A stretch of DNA of 64,000 nt from contig NZ_VKKZ01000024.1 of the NCBI RefSeq assembly GCF_008271745.1, positions 62,001 through 126,000 of the forward strand, in the 5' to 3' direction. Made by a program: the position numbers and the translations under genes. How positions within the stretch are numbered: position 1 is the stretch's first letter; every line of letters starts with the position of its first letter. Source of the DNA: Rufibacter glacialis. Lineage in GTDB: Bacteria; Bacteroidota; Bacteroidia; Cytophagales; Hymenobacteraceae. Positions 8,578 to 15,834 of this stretch are shown piece by piece. The notes below the pieces were generated by a model. That model did not search any database, was not told the origin of the DNA, and saw nothing but the letters and a program-made list of their open reading frames with translations.

Positions 8578-9294
8578 ATGAGTACACCATCCACGCCTAA
8601 AAGCAATAGAATGCCCGTAGGCTCTGTGCAATGTGATAATACTACTTTGAACCTGTTGAAAGCCAATGACTTCGTGGCCAAGGCGATCAGGGATAGGCTG
8701 CCAGAGGTGCTGGTCATCAACGTGTGTTCCTCGCCGGGCAGCGGCAAGACCACCCTCATGCAGGAAACGGGCAAGCGCCTGCGCGACAAGCTGAACATGG
8801 CCGTGCTAGTGGGTGACCCGGAAACCGACCGCGACGCGGTGCGCATGAAGGAGGTAGGGATCAACGCCCTGCAGATCGTGACGGGCGGCATGTGCCACAT
8901 TGAGGCCCAGATGATCCTGCAAGCCCTGGACCACATTGACCTGACCGGCGTGGATCTGCTTTTTATCGAGAACGTGGGCAACTTGGTGTGTCCGGCGGCC
9001 TTTGACCTAGGCGAGGACATCCGGGTGACGGTGCTGGCGGCCACCGAGGGGGACGACAAACCCAAGAAGTACCCGCGCATGTTCCTGACCAGCGAGCTGA
9101 TGGTGGTTTCCAAAGCCGACCTGCTGCCTTACGTGCCGTTCTCAATAGAGGCCGTTACCCAGGATGCCCGGGAGGTGAACCCCACCATTGAGGTAATGAC
9201 CATCAGTAGCCTGAAAGGCGACGGCATGGACGAGTGGTGCAACTGGCTGTTGGCGAAGGTGCAGGAGAAGAAAGCCAAACTGGCAACGGTTTAA
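8578..9294 (+). CDS. hypB: HypB GTPase, nickel insertion
   Basis: 238 residues. GTPase motifs: P-loop SSPGSGKTTL, GDPETDRDAVRM, GGMCHIEAQM (the Cys-His of the dimer-interface metal site), FIENVGNLVCPAAFDLGE and SKADLLPYV. There is no N-terminal CxxCGC motif or His-rich stretch, so it is a regulatory-type HypB without nickel storage. The gene follows hypA directly and is followed after 6 nt by a second ureE, tying the Hyp pair to urease maturation. Confidence 0.95.
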   Translation: MSTPSTPKSNRMPVGSVQCDNTTLNLLKANDFVAKAIRDRLPEVLVINVCSSPGSGKTTLMQETGKRLRDKLNMAVLVGDPETDRDAVRMKEVGINALQIVTGGMCHIEAQMILQALDHIDLTGVDLLFIENVGNLVCPAAFDLGEDIRVTVLAATEGDDKPKKYPRMFLTSELMVVSKADLLPYVPFSIEAVTQDAREVNPTIEVMTISSLKGDGMDEWCNWLLAKVQEKKAKLATV

Positions 9295-9300
9295 CACAGC

Positions 9301-9786
9301 ATGACTGTCCCTTTTGCGGTGCAAACGGAGCCCATTGTCGTGACGCAGGCGCTGGAGAACCTCCATGGTTTAGGTAACCGAACCATTGACTTCTTTGTGA
9401 TAGAATGGTACGAGGCCTCCAAGTCCCGAATGAAAAAGAAGACGCGGGGCGGAATTGACGTGCTGGTAGAGAAGGCCCATAGAAGCGCCCTGGAAGACGG
9501 CGACTTGCTATACCTGTCAGAGGAGCGGGCAATCCTGCTAAAGATAAAGCCCTGCGATTGCGTGGTGCTGCGCCCCCAGAGCTTGCAGGAGGTAGGCACC
9601 CTCTGTTTTGAAATAGGCAACAAGCACGTCCCCATTTTTATCACCCATGAGAACGAGGTCTGTGTCGCCTATGATGCCCCGCTGTACCAGTTGCTGCTGA
9701 GCGGGGGATTCAGGGCCGAGATAGAGGAACGGGTGCTGCACCCCTCGCAGATGATCAAGGCCTATGGCAACAAAAGCCTGAAGTAA
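9301..9786 (+). CDS. Second UreE-like nickel metallochaperone
   Basis: 161 residues, clearly homologous to the UreE at 5349. Shared segments include KKKTRGGIDV, LEDGDLLYL, ERAI and CFEIGNKHVPIF, with the conserved His at residue 109. The N-terminus is longer and the C-terminus differs (LHPSQMIKAYGNKSLK). There is no His-rich tail. The two copies have diverged well beyond a recent duplication but keep the metal site. Its place right after hypB, separate from the first copy, suggests it may serve the HypA/HypB branch of nickel transfer. That role is inference. Confidence 0.9.
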   Translation: MTVPFAVQTEPIVVTQALENLHGLGNRTIDFFVIEWYEASKSRMKKKTRGGIDVLVEKAHRSALEDGDLLYLSEERAILLKIKPCDCVVLRPQSLQEVGTLCFEIGNKHVPIFITHENEVCVAYDAPLYQLLLSGGFRAEIEERVLHPSQMIKAYGNKSLK

Positions 9787-9972
9787 ATGCGGCCTCTGCT
9801 CCAGATTGCCCGAAGCAGTTCTTCATGCGGTTGGATAGGGCAGACAGGGCAATAAGGAGCGAAAAATGGCTGAAAAGCTTTCATCGTGAACAGGAACAGG
9901 TAAGGATTATTACTCCTTTGCTAAAACCAATGACCCGGCTACAGTAGACTCACCACGCTAACAAACCCAGGT

Positions 9973-10659
9973 ATGACCGCTTTGCTTTTATCTGCCATCA
10001 CCATCAGTTTTCTGCACACGGTTTCGGGCCCAGACCATTACCTGCCGTTCATTGTGCTCTCAAGGTCCCGCAAATGGTCTATGTACAAGACTGTGGGCCT
10101 GACTATTGTTTGCGGACTGGGGCATATCTTCAGCTCTGTGGTGATAGGTATGATTGGGATTGCCTTGGGTTGGCAGTTAGCCAAGCTTACCTGGTTTCAG
10201 GGTATTCGGGGAGATATCTCCAGCTGGGCCTTGCTGTTGTTTGGGTTGATTTACCTAGCCTGGGGAATCTGGAAAGCGTATTCCAACCGGCCACACAAGC
10301 ACTTTGATGTGCGGGATGACCATTTGTATGTTTACGAGCACCAGCACGGCAGCACAGTGTCTCCCCAGCAACTGATCAAAGTAACCCCGCTGATCCTCTT
10401 CGCCATCTTTGTCATGGGACCCAGTGAACCGCTGGTACCCCTGCTTTTCTATTCCGGCGCCAGCAGATCAGTCCTGGAAATAGGAACCGTGATTGCAGTT
10501 TTTGCTGTATCTACGGTGCTCACCATGCTGGCCATGGTGCTGCTAGGGCTGTACGGGTTCTCCATCTTCCAGACGTTTAGGTTAGAGCGTTACATCCATG
10601 CCATCAGCGGGGCCGTGGTCACCGTTTGCGGGGCCGGCATGCTGTTCTTCGGGTGGTAA
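9973..10659 (+). CDS. UreH/NiCoT-like nickel permease
   Basis: 228 residues, six hydrophobic segments. The first helix carries HTVSGPDHYLPF, the His-x5-Asp-His signature of the UreH-type nickel transporters related to NiCoT/HupE permeases. A central loop is His-rich (PHKHF, DDHLYVYEHQHG). A second conserved motif, FVMGPSEPLVPLL, marks the other half. It sits 186 nt after the second ureE, same strand, and is the logical nickel importer for the cluster. It is distinct from UreD, which is also called UreH. Confidence 0.85.
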   Translation: MTALLLSAITISFLHTVSGPDHYLPFIVLSRSRKWSMYKTVGLTIVCGLGHIFSSVVIGMIGIALGWQLAKLTWFQGIRGDISSWALLLFGLIYLAWGIWKAYSNRPHKHFDVRDDHLYVYEHQHGSTVSPQQLIKVTPLILFAIFVMGPSEPLVPLLFYSGASRSVLEIGTVIAVFAVSTVLTMLAMVLLGLYGFSIFQTFRLERYIHAISGAVVTVCGAGMLFFGW

Positions 10660-10952
10660 TTCATTTGCCCCTCATCCAGGAACCACAGGTTTTCATCTGG
10701 AACGGCTATTCTTTCTGACACAGACAATAGCGTGATTTGACAGCTGCCTTCCCGAATAGGGTAACTAAATTTCTTCCAGCGGCCAGCTCTGGCGCGAGGG
10801 TCCAGGATAGCCTCCATTTTAATTGTTGAGACAAGCCCAAAGGGGTAAACCAGATTATCTGGTTTGCCCCTTTTCCTTTCATGTTTGCTACTTCGTGCTC
10901 CTCTAAAACCAAGGTGACTGAGAACAGCATTTAAATTCGTTTATTTGTCCTT
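10660..10952. other. Intergenic region between permease and AraC gene
   Basis: 293 bases with no gene. It holds the hairpin described at 10839-10874. No promoter matching the Bacteroidota consensus was found before the AraC-type gene, although TTTATTTG at 10939-10946 is a near miss to TAnnTTTG. Confidence 0.5.
10839..10874. terminator. Hairpin terminator after the nickel permease
   Basis: Arms AAAGGGGTAAACCAGA and TCTGGTTTGCCCCTTTT pair almost perfectly around a 3-nt loop and end in a T-run followed by CC. It is 180 nt past the permease stop and is the first strong terminator of the urease/nickel cluster, so the whole run could be one transcript. Confidence 0.65.
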
Positions 10953-12002
10953 ATGTCAACAAGCCAAGTCCTTCTCATTCTACTCAGCGGCCTGGGGGTG
11001 CTGCACGGGCTTCTTTTGGCGGCCTTTCTCTGGTTTTATTCCAAAGGGCCAAGCGTCTCTAATAGACTGTTGAGCGTGCTGCTGTTGGTTCTCTCTTTCA
11101 GGGTAGGCAAGTCGGTGATTCTTGAATTTGACAAGGACGTTTACCTGCAACTGATTTTTGCGGGGCTTGCCTCCCTGCTGCTGATTGGCCCTCTCTTTTA
11201 CCTGTATACCAAATCGCTGCTGGAGAAATCAATACAACTCACCAAAGCCCACCTGCTGCATTTTGCCCCGTTCTTCCTGGGGCTGTCTTTCAGTGCCTGG
11301 ACAAACCAGGAGAACGTGAAAAGGACACCCATTGCAGTGTTCGTTGTGCTTTTCGTGCTTTACTACGGGCACTACCTGGTCTATCTCTACCTCAGCTATC
11401 AGCAGCTAAAGAAGTATACTGCCTCTCCAGCAAGAAATGAGCCTGTGGTTCAATGGCTGCGCCTATTGCTGGGCGCGCTATTGGCGTTATGGGTAGTGTA
11501 TGTCTTGAATTTGGTAGAGGAAAACATCCCCTACATCTTGGGGCCCATCCTTTACTCCATTATCGCCTATGGGGTCAGCTTTATAGCCATCAGGAAAGGG
11601 TACCTGGCGCAGCTGAACCTGGTCAAATACAAAACCACGCCCCTCTCTGAGGAGGAGATAGACCAGGTATATGGCCATTTAAAAAAGCTATTGGAAGAAA
11701 AGGAACTCTACAAAGATCCTGATCTGACCTTGGGTACCGTAAGCAAAGCCTTAAAGGTGAGCCCCCAGAAAATTTCCATGGCCGTGAACAGCCGGTCTGG
11801 GGCCAACTTCAACGGGTTCATCAATCAGTACCGCATCAGAAAAGCGCAGGCTCTCCTCAAGGACGAAAAAGCCCGGGAGTATACCATCGCGTCCATTGCC
11901 TTTGAGGTGGGCTTTAATAGCCTGACCAGTTTTAACACCGCTTTTAAGAAAGAAACGAATGAAACCCCTTCGGCCTACCGAAAGGGGATTACGCAACCGT
12001 GA
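10953..12002 (+). CDS. Membrane-anchored AraC-family regulator
   Basis: 349 residues. Residues 1-215 form about seven hydrophobic segments. Residues 235-345 are an AraC/XylS DNA-binding domain with both HTH motifs (LTLGTVSKALKVSPQKISMAVN; YTIASIAFEVGFNSLTSFNTAFKKETNETPSAYRK). This 7TM-AraC architecture is common in Bacteroidota and is thought to sense an extracellular or membrane signal. The target is unknown. It is transcribed toward the esterase gene 136 nt downstream and lies 293 nt after the nickel permease, so regulation of either neighbour is possible but unproven. Confidence 0.85.
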   Translation: MSTSQVLLILLSGLGVLHGLLLAAFLWFYSKGPSVSNRLLSVLLLVLSFRVGKSVILEFDKDVYLQLIFAGLASLLLIGPLFYLYTKSLLEKSIQLTKAHLLHFAPFFLGLSFSAWTNQENVKRTPIAVFVVLFVLYYGHYLVYLYLSYQQLKKYTASPARNEPVVQWLRLLLGALLALWVVYVLNLVEENIPYILGPILYSIIAYGVSFIAIRKGYLAQLNLVKYKTTPLSEEEIDQVYGHLKKLLEEKELYKDPDLTLGTVSKALKVSPQKISMAVNSRSGANFNGFINQYRIRKAQALLKDEKAREYTIASIAFEVGFNSLTSFNTAFKKETNETPSAYRKGITQP

Positions 12003-12138
12003 ATCCCGTATTTCGCCTGTTTTCTGAATTCCAGCCTTAATCCAGGGCCTGACAAAATGGTGATGCGCGATAGGTAAATGGTCATTTTGGAAGAACCGCG
12101 CCGGCTGTAGAGGTTGATTTGCATAAAAAAACAATTTT

Positions 12139-13023
12139 ATGCCCATGAAAACCTTACTCCTTGCCGCGGTGCTTTTCATTACCGCTCTCACCGTTTCCGC
12201 CCAGGTAAAACCTTTCAAGTTTGAAGGGGCCAAGCGAAAGTACCTCCTGTACCTTCCCGAAAGTTACCAGCCTAATCCCAGCCAATCTTTTCCGTTGGTG
12301 TTCAATTTCCATGGCGGCGGTATGACCGTGGCCGAGCAGATGTTCTACTCCAGAATGAATGAGGCGGCGGAGAAGCATAACTTCATAGTGGTGTACCCGG
12401 CTGGGGTAAACCAGGACTGGAACGTTGGCTTTGACATGTCTTACCAGAAAGGCACCAATGACATCGGTTATATCAAAGCACTACTGGACACCCTCAAGCG
12501 GCAGTACCGCATAGACCAAAAAGCGGTTTTCGCGACGGGCCTTTCCCGGGGCGGGTTTTTCTGCCATCGGCTGGCCGCCGAGATGCCAGAGGCCTTTGCC
12601 GCCATCGCCTCTGTGGGTGGCCCTTTGCCGGACTCCGTGAAGTACTTCCATAAAAATCCTGGCCAGGTAAGTATGATGCAGGTGCACGGCACGGCAGACG
12701 AGGTGGTGAAGTACGACGGCAAAGCCACCGGATACGCCTCCGCGGATTCTACTTTCCACTACTGGATGGAGCGGAACCGACTGTCGGGCAAAAAGGAAAC
12801 GAAGCAGGTGCTAAACGCCAATAAGAAAGACTCCACGTCCGTCATTATCAGAGAGGTCTCAGACAAGAACGCGTCTGTTGCTTTGGTGACCATTGAAAAC
12901 GGTGGGCATACCTGGCCCGGCAGTGATTCTTTCAACATCGGCTATCCTCTAGGCCATACTACCAAGGAAATAGACATCAATGACACCATCTGGCGTTTCT
13001 TTGCCAAAAACAAAAAAAGATAA
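12139..13023 (+). CDS. Secreted PHB-depolymerase/LpqC-type esterase
   Basis: 294 residues with a signal peptide (MPMKTLLLAAVLFITALTVSAQ; a second possible Met is at residue 3). The alpha/beta-hydrolase fold is of the polyhydroxybutyrate depolymerase/feruloyl esterase type (CE1-like). It has oxyanion motif FNFHGGG, nucleophile Ser136 in GLSRGG, acid in the HGTADEVV segment, and the catalytic His in NGGHTWPG, which is typical of this family. Substrate is not predictable from sequence; extracellular polyesters or acylated polysaccharides are the known range. The next gene is convergent, with a terminator between. Confidence 0.85.
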   Translation: MPMKTLLLAAVLFITALTVSAQVKPFKFEGAKRKYLLYLPESYQPNPSQSFPLVFNFHGGGMTVAEQMFYSRMNEAAEKHNFIVVYPAGVNQDWNVGFDMSYQKGTNDIGYIKALLDTLKRQYRIDQKAVFATGLSRGGFFCHRLAAEMPEAFAAIASVGGPLPDSVKYFHKNPGQVSMMQVHGTADEVVKYDGKATGYASADSTFHYWMERNRLSGKKETKQVLNANKKDSTSVIIREVSDKNASVALVTIENGGHTWPGSDSFNIGYPLGHTTKEIDINDTIWRFFAKNKKR

Positions 13024-13190
13024 AGAAAACGCTACAGACTCAGCTTAGGTGGAGGAGTGATTTTGAGTAGGCAAAAGCTTCTAGTTAGAGGCAAAGACAG
13101 TGACAACTGTTCTATTGTCCAAAAGGAGACTTTTAGCCAGATCAGGAACAAGCCAAACCTGCTTGCTTTCTTCACTGTCATCCTGTTATT

Positions 13191-13276
13191 GTCCTCCTGG
13201 AAGGATCTTGTGGGCGAACGGCAGTAGCGTTACCCAAGGTGCTTTCCGATTGGCTCTGAAGATCCTTTCAGGATAC
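13191..13276. repeat. Palindromic intergenic repeat, copy 1
   Basis: Starts with CCTCCTGGAAGGATCTTGTGG and GCGAACGGCAGTAGCGTT, and ends with AAGATCCTTTCAGGATAC. It is the same element as at 41752-41839: a left arm around GGAAAGATCTTGTGGGCGAAC, a central TAGCGTT-CTTTC, and a right arm complementary to the left. This copy has a degraded right arm (TTGGCTCTGAAGATCC instead of GTTCGCTCACAAGATCC). REP-like or a very small MITE. Confidence 0.75.
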
Positions 13277-13403
13277 TAATGAGACGGATGCTTTGATATT
13301 TCCTCTTACTAAAAAACTCCTGTTTTTGCCCTCATTTTCTTTTTTTGGTGCATAAACGAGGCAGCCAAATGGCGGAAGAAGGTACGCCTAAGCCATTAAA
13401 TAG

Positions 13404-13448
13404 TAGTGCCCAGTTTAGAAAGTTAATCGCTTTGCAGGCTGGGCACTA
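13404..13448. terminator. Bidirectional hairpin terminator
   Basis: Arms TAGTGCCCAG (13404-13413) and CTGGGCACTA (13439-13448) pair perfectly around a 25-nt loop. An AT-rich right flank follows. It lies between the convergent esterase and M20 peptidase genes and could serve both. Confidence 0.6.
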
Positions 13449-13549
13449 TTTCTGATAAATGGCCTTTCATTGCGCCTTGTTTGGTGCTGATGTGCAGCCA
13501 ACTTCAGGGTAATACCGTGTTGGGCGTTTCAGTCCTGTTTTTAGGAAAA

Positions 13550-14887
13550 TTACTTCTTTCCTTTGGCCAAGCCTGTTTCTGCCAGCAGCAGGAGCAACGC
13601 CCGTTGCGTGCCCAGGTGCGCGTTCTTCTTTACCCACCATTCTTCTAGCGCGTGTGCTCCGCCGCCGGTGCCGCCACTGCCAATGGTCACGGCCGGAACA
13701 CCTTTGGAGAAGGGAATATTGGAGTTGGTAGAGCCTACCCGTAACGCAGGCTCGGTGCCCAGGAACCTGGTGGCCGCCACCGCGCGCTGAGCCAGGGCTA
13801 CGGTGGGTTCCATGCCTCCGGCCGGACGTTCCCCGATCAGGTTTACCTCTACTTTCAGGTCCGGTCCGCTGCGTTTCATCTGGTTTTCTTCCTGAAGCGC
13901 CCGCTGCACGGCAGCCTGCAACAGGCGGTCAATGCCCGCTACCCTTTCCGGGCTTTCAGAGCGCATGTCTACCTCCATCCAAGACTCAAACGGAATGGAG
14001 TTCACCGAGGTGCCTCCGCCAATCACGCCCACGTTATAGGTGGTACGAATGCCCTCTCTGGTGAACTTGTCGGCGTCAACGGCAAAGTAGTGGATGGCCC
14101 GGCCCAAGGCATTGTGGGGGTTGACCAACCCGAAAGCGCCGGACGAGTGGCCGCCGGGCCCCTTGAAGGTGATGCGGTAGCGGCGCGAACCAAGGCCACG
14201 GTTGGTCACAGCCCCAATGCCCGTGCCGTCTACGGCTATATAAGAATCGATTTTGGGCCCTTTTTCTGAAAACAGGTGCTTAACGCCCCGCAGGTCTCCC
14301 AGGCCTTCCTCACCCACGGTGCCAATGAACAAGACGTCTGCCTCCGTTTCCAGGCCGGTTTTCTCTAATACCTTCAAAACCGAGAGCACCATGGCGAGGC
14401 CCCGGGTGTCATCAGCAATGCCGGGCGCCAGCAAGGTGTCTCCCCGTTGCTTTACTTTCACATCAGTGCCTTCGGGGAAGACCGTATCCAGGTGCGCTTC
14501 CATCACCACCGTTTTCCGGCCGTTTTTCCCTTTTCGGCGCGCTAACACATTGCCTACTTCATCTATCCACACGGAGTCTGCGCCCGCAGCCTGCAACATT
14601 TGGGCATACTTCTTTCCGCGGGCCTCTTCCTTGAAAGGAGGTGCCGGAATCTCTGTGAGCAGGATCAGGTCTTGCAGCGTTTCCGGCTCCAACTCCATGA
14701 TCACCTTGAAAGCATTTTTGACTGCCGGGTTCTTGGCGAGGGCTTTGACCTCGTTCTCGTAGCGCTTGTCTACCGGAACAGGTTTCTCAGGGCTGGCTGT
14801 GGACTGAGCGAAAGCAGGAACGGCCAAGGTGAGGGCCAGCGTGACAGGCAACAGCCCGCGGCGGAGAAGTTTGGTAGTGTTGGTCAT
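13550..14887 (-). CDS. Secreted M20-family metallopeptidase
   Basis: 445 residues from the ATG at 14887, which is followed by a signal peptide (KLLRRGLLPVTLALTLAVPAFAQ). An in-frame ATG 69 nt further upstream would precede it with a peptide lacking leader character and lies almost at the predicted transcription start, so it is rejected. M20/PepT-like zinc sites: EAHLDTVF (His132, Asp134), GIADDTRG (Asp159/160), GTVGEEGLGDLRG (Glu193/194), and a late HALEEWWV His. The dimerisation domain contains GPGGHSSGAFG. A periplasmic di- or tripeptidase role is likely. Confidence 0.88.
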   Translation of the reverse strand: MTNTTKLLRRGLLPVTLALTLAVPAFAQSTASPEKPVPVDKRYENEVKALAKNPAVKNAFKVIMELEPETLQDLILLTEIPAPPFKEEARGKKYAQMLQAAGADSVWIDEVGNVLARRKGKNGRKTVVMEAHLDTVFPEGTDVKVKQRGDTLLAPGIADDTRGLAMVLSVLKVLEKTGLETEADVLFIGTVGEEGLGDLRGVKHLFSEKGPKIDSYIAVDGTGIGAVTNRGLGSRRYRITFKGPGGHSSGAFGLVNPHNALGRAIHYFAVDADKFTREGIRTTYNVGVIGGGTSVNSIPFESWMEVDMRSESPERVAGIDRLLQAAVQRALQEENQMKRSGPDLKVEVNLIGERPAGGMEPTVALAQRAVAATRFLGTEPALRVGSTNSNIPFSKGVPAVTIGSGGTGGGAHALEEWWVKKNAHLGTQRALLLLLAETGLAKGKK

Positions 14888-14964
14888 GGTAGTTGGTAAG
14901 CTTGCCTCCCGCAGAGGGAGGCGAGTTTCAGGAAAAAAGAAGCTAGGTGCACCCAAGCAGAAAC

Positions 14965-14995
14965 TAAAGATACAGAGGCTGAGAAGAAAGGCAAA
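14965..14995 (-). promoter_or_regulatory. Bacteroidota-type promoter of the M20 peptidase
   Basis: Read on the minus strand: TTTG, 19 nt, TATCTTTA, close to the Bacteroidota consensus TTTG...TAnnTTTG. The predicted start lies near 14958, giving a leader of about 70 nt before the ATG at 14887. Confidence 0.5.
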
Positions 14996-15834
14996 CAGTT
15001 GTTTTGGGCCTACCAGAATAATAGTAGGCTATTTGTCTGAAGTGAAAGGTTTGAAAGATAAATGTCCTGCGTTTTTCTATAAAAAGGAATCTTATGTTTT
15101 ATTGATTTGCCAATAAATACATCCTTCCTGGTAAATAATAAATTACCTAATTGTAGGTATTGAAGGACTGTTTAGGTTTTGCTAGTTTAGTGGAATTAAA
15201 TAAGATATATAAGATTTAATTTTGATAAAGGGATGAAGAAATATGCTTTTAAAATTCAATGCTTTAAAATATAGGTCTGCCTTTTGAATGCAGAAAAGGC
15301 TAGTGCTCTACTAAAAATTTCTCTCTCCCTTTAGCCTCAGAACTTCCCTTGCAGAGGTTCTGAGCTTATCTTGTTGTTGTTTTAAGGAAATAAAAGTTGG
15401 TTGTATTTACTATTTTATGGGTTATCTGGTGGCTGAAAAATGTCCCAGTTAGACTAGTTGTTATTTCTGAATTGAATTAATACAGATAATAATTATAGGA
15501 GCCTTTTTGGCTAAAAATAAAGGATATATAAGTAAAAGAGCGCAGGCGGCCGGGTGGTCAGGCGGTTGGTAAAAATAAGGAAGGGTCGTGAGACTCCTGA
15601 TTTAAGTGGCGATTCCTCATAGAAGGGAATGGAGGATAGGGTGCCTCATGATTGGATGCAGCTGGCCTGTTGATAGGCAAAAACAAGCTGCTCGTCAAAA
15701 AGAGCTGCTCGGGCCTCAGGTTACCGGTTCTTCGCAAGTGAATTTTGCCCTAACATTTCTGCTTCAAAGCCAGGAAGCGGGGTAGGGTTAGGCTTGCTGT
15801 TGTAGGTATCTCCCACCTTAACTATACTTCTGCT
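14996..15834. other. Long AT-rich intergenic region
   Basis: About 840 bases between divergent genes without a supportable gene. 15060-15560 is strongly AT-rich; 15540-15830 is more mixed. It presumably carries the promoter of the T9SS-exported protein, but no clear TTG/TAnnTTTG pair was found close to its start. Confidence 0.5.

Larger units (their letters stand above)
13024..13549. other. Intergenic region between convergent genes
   Basis: 526 bases with no gene. It contains one copy of a dispersed palindromic element (13191-13276) and a terminator hairpin (13404-13448). No open frame here has a recognisable product. Confidence 0.6.

Noticed and set aside
8209-9294. HypA/HypB as sign of a hydrogenase locus
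   Set aside because: No hydrogenase structural gene or other hyp gene is present between 1 and 64000; the surrounding genes are all urease or nickel uptake.
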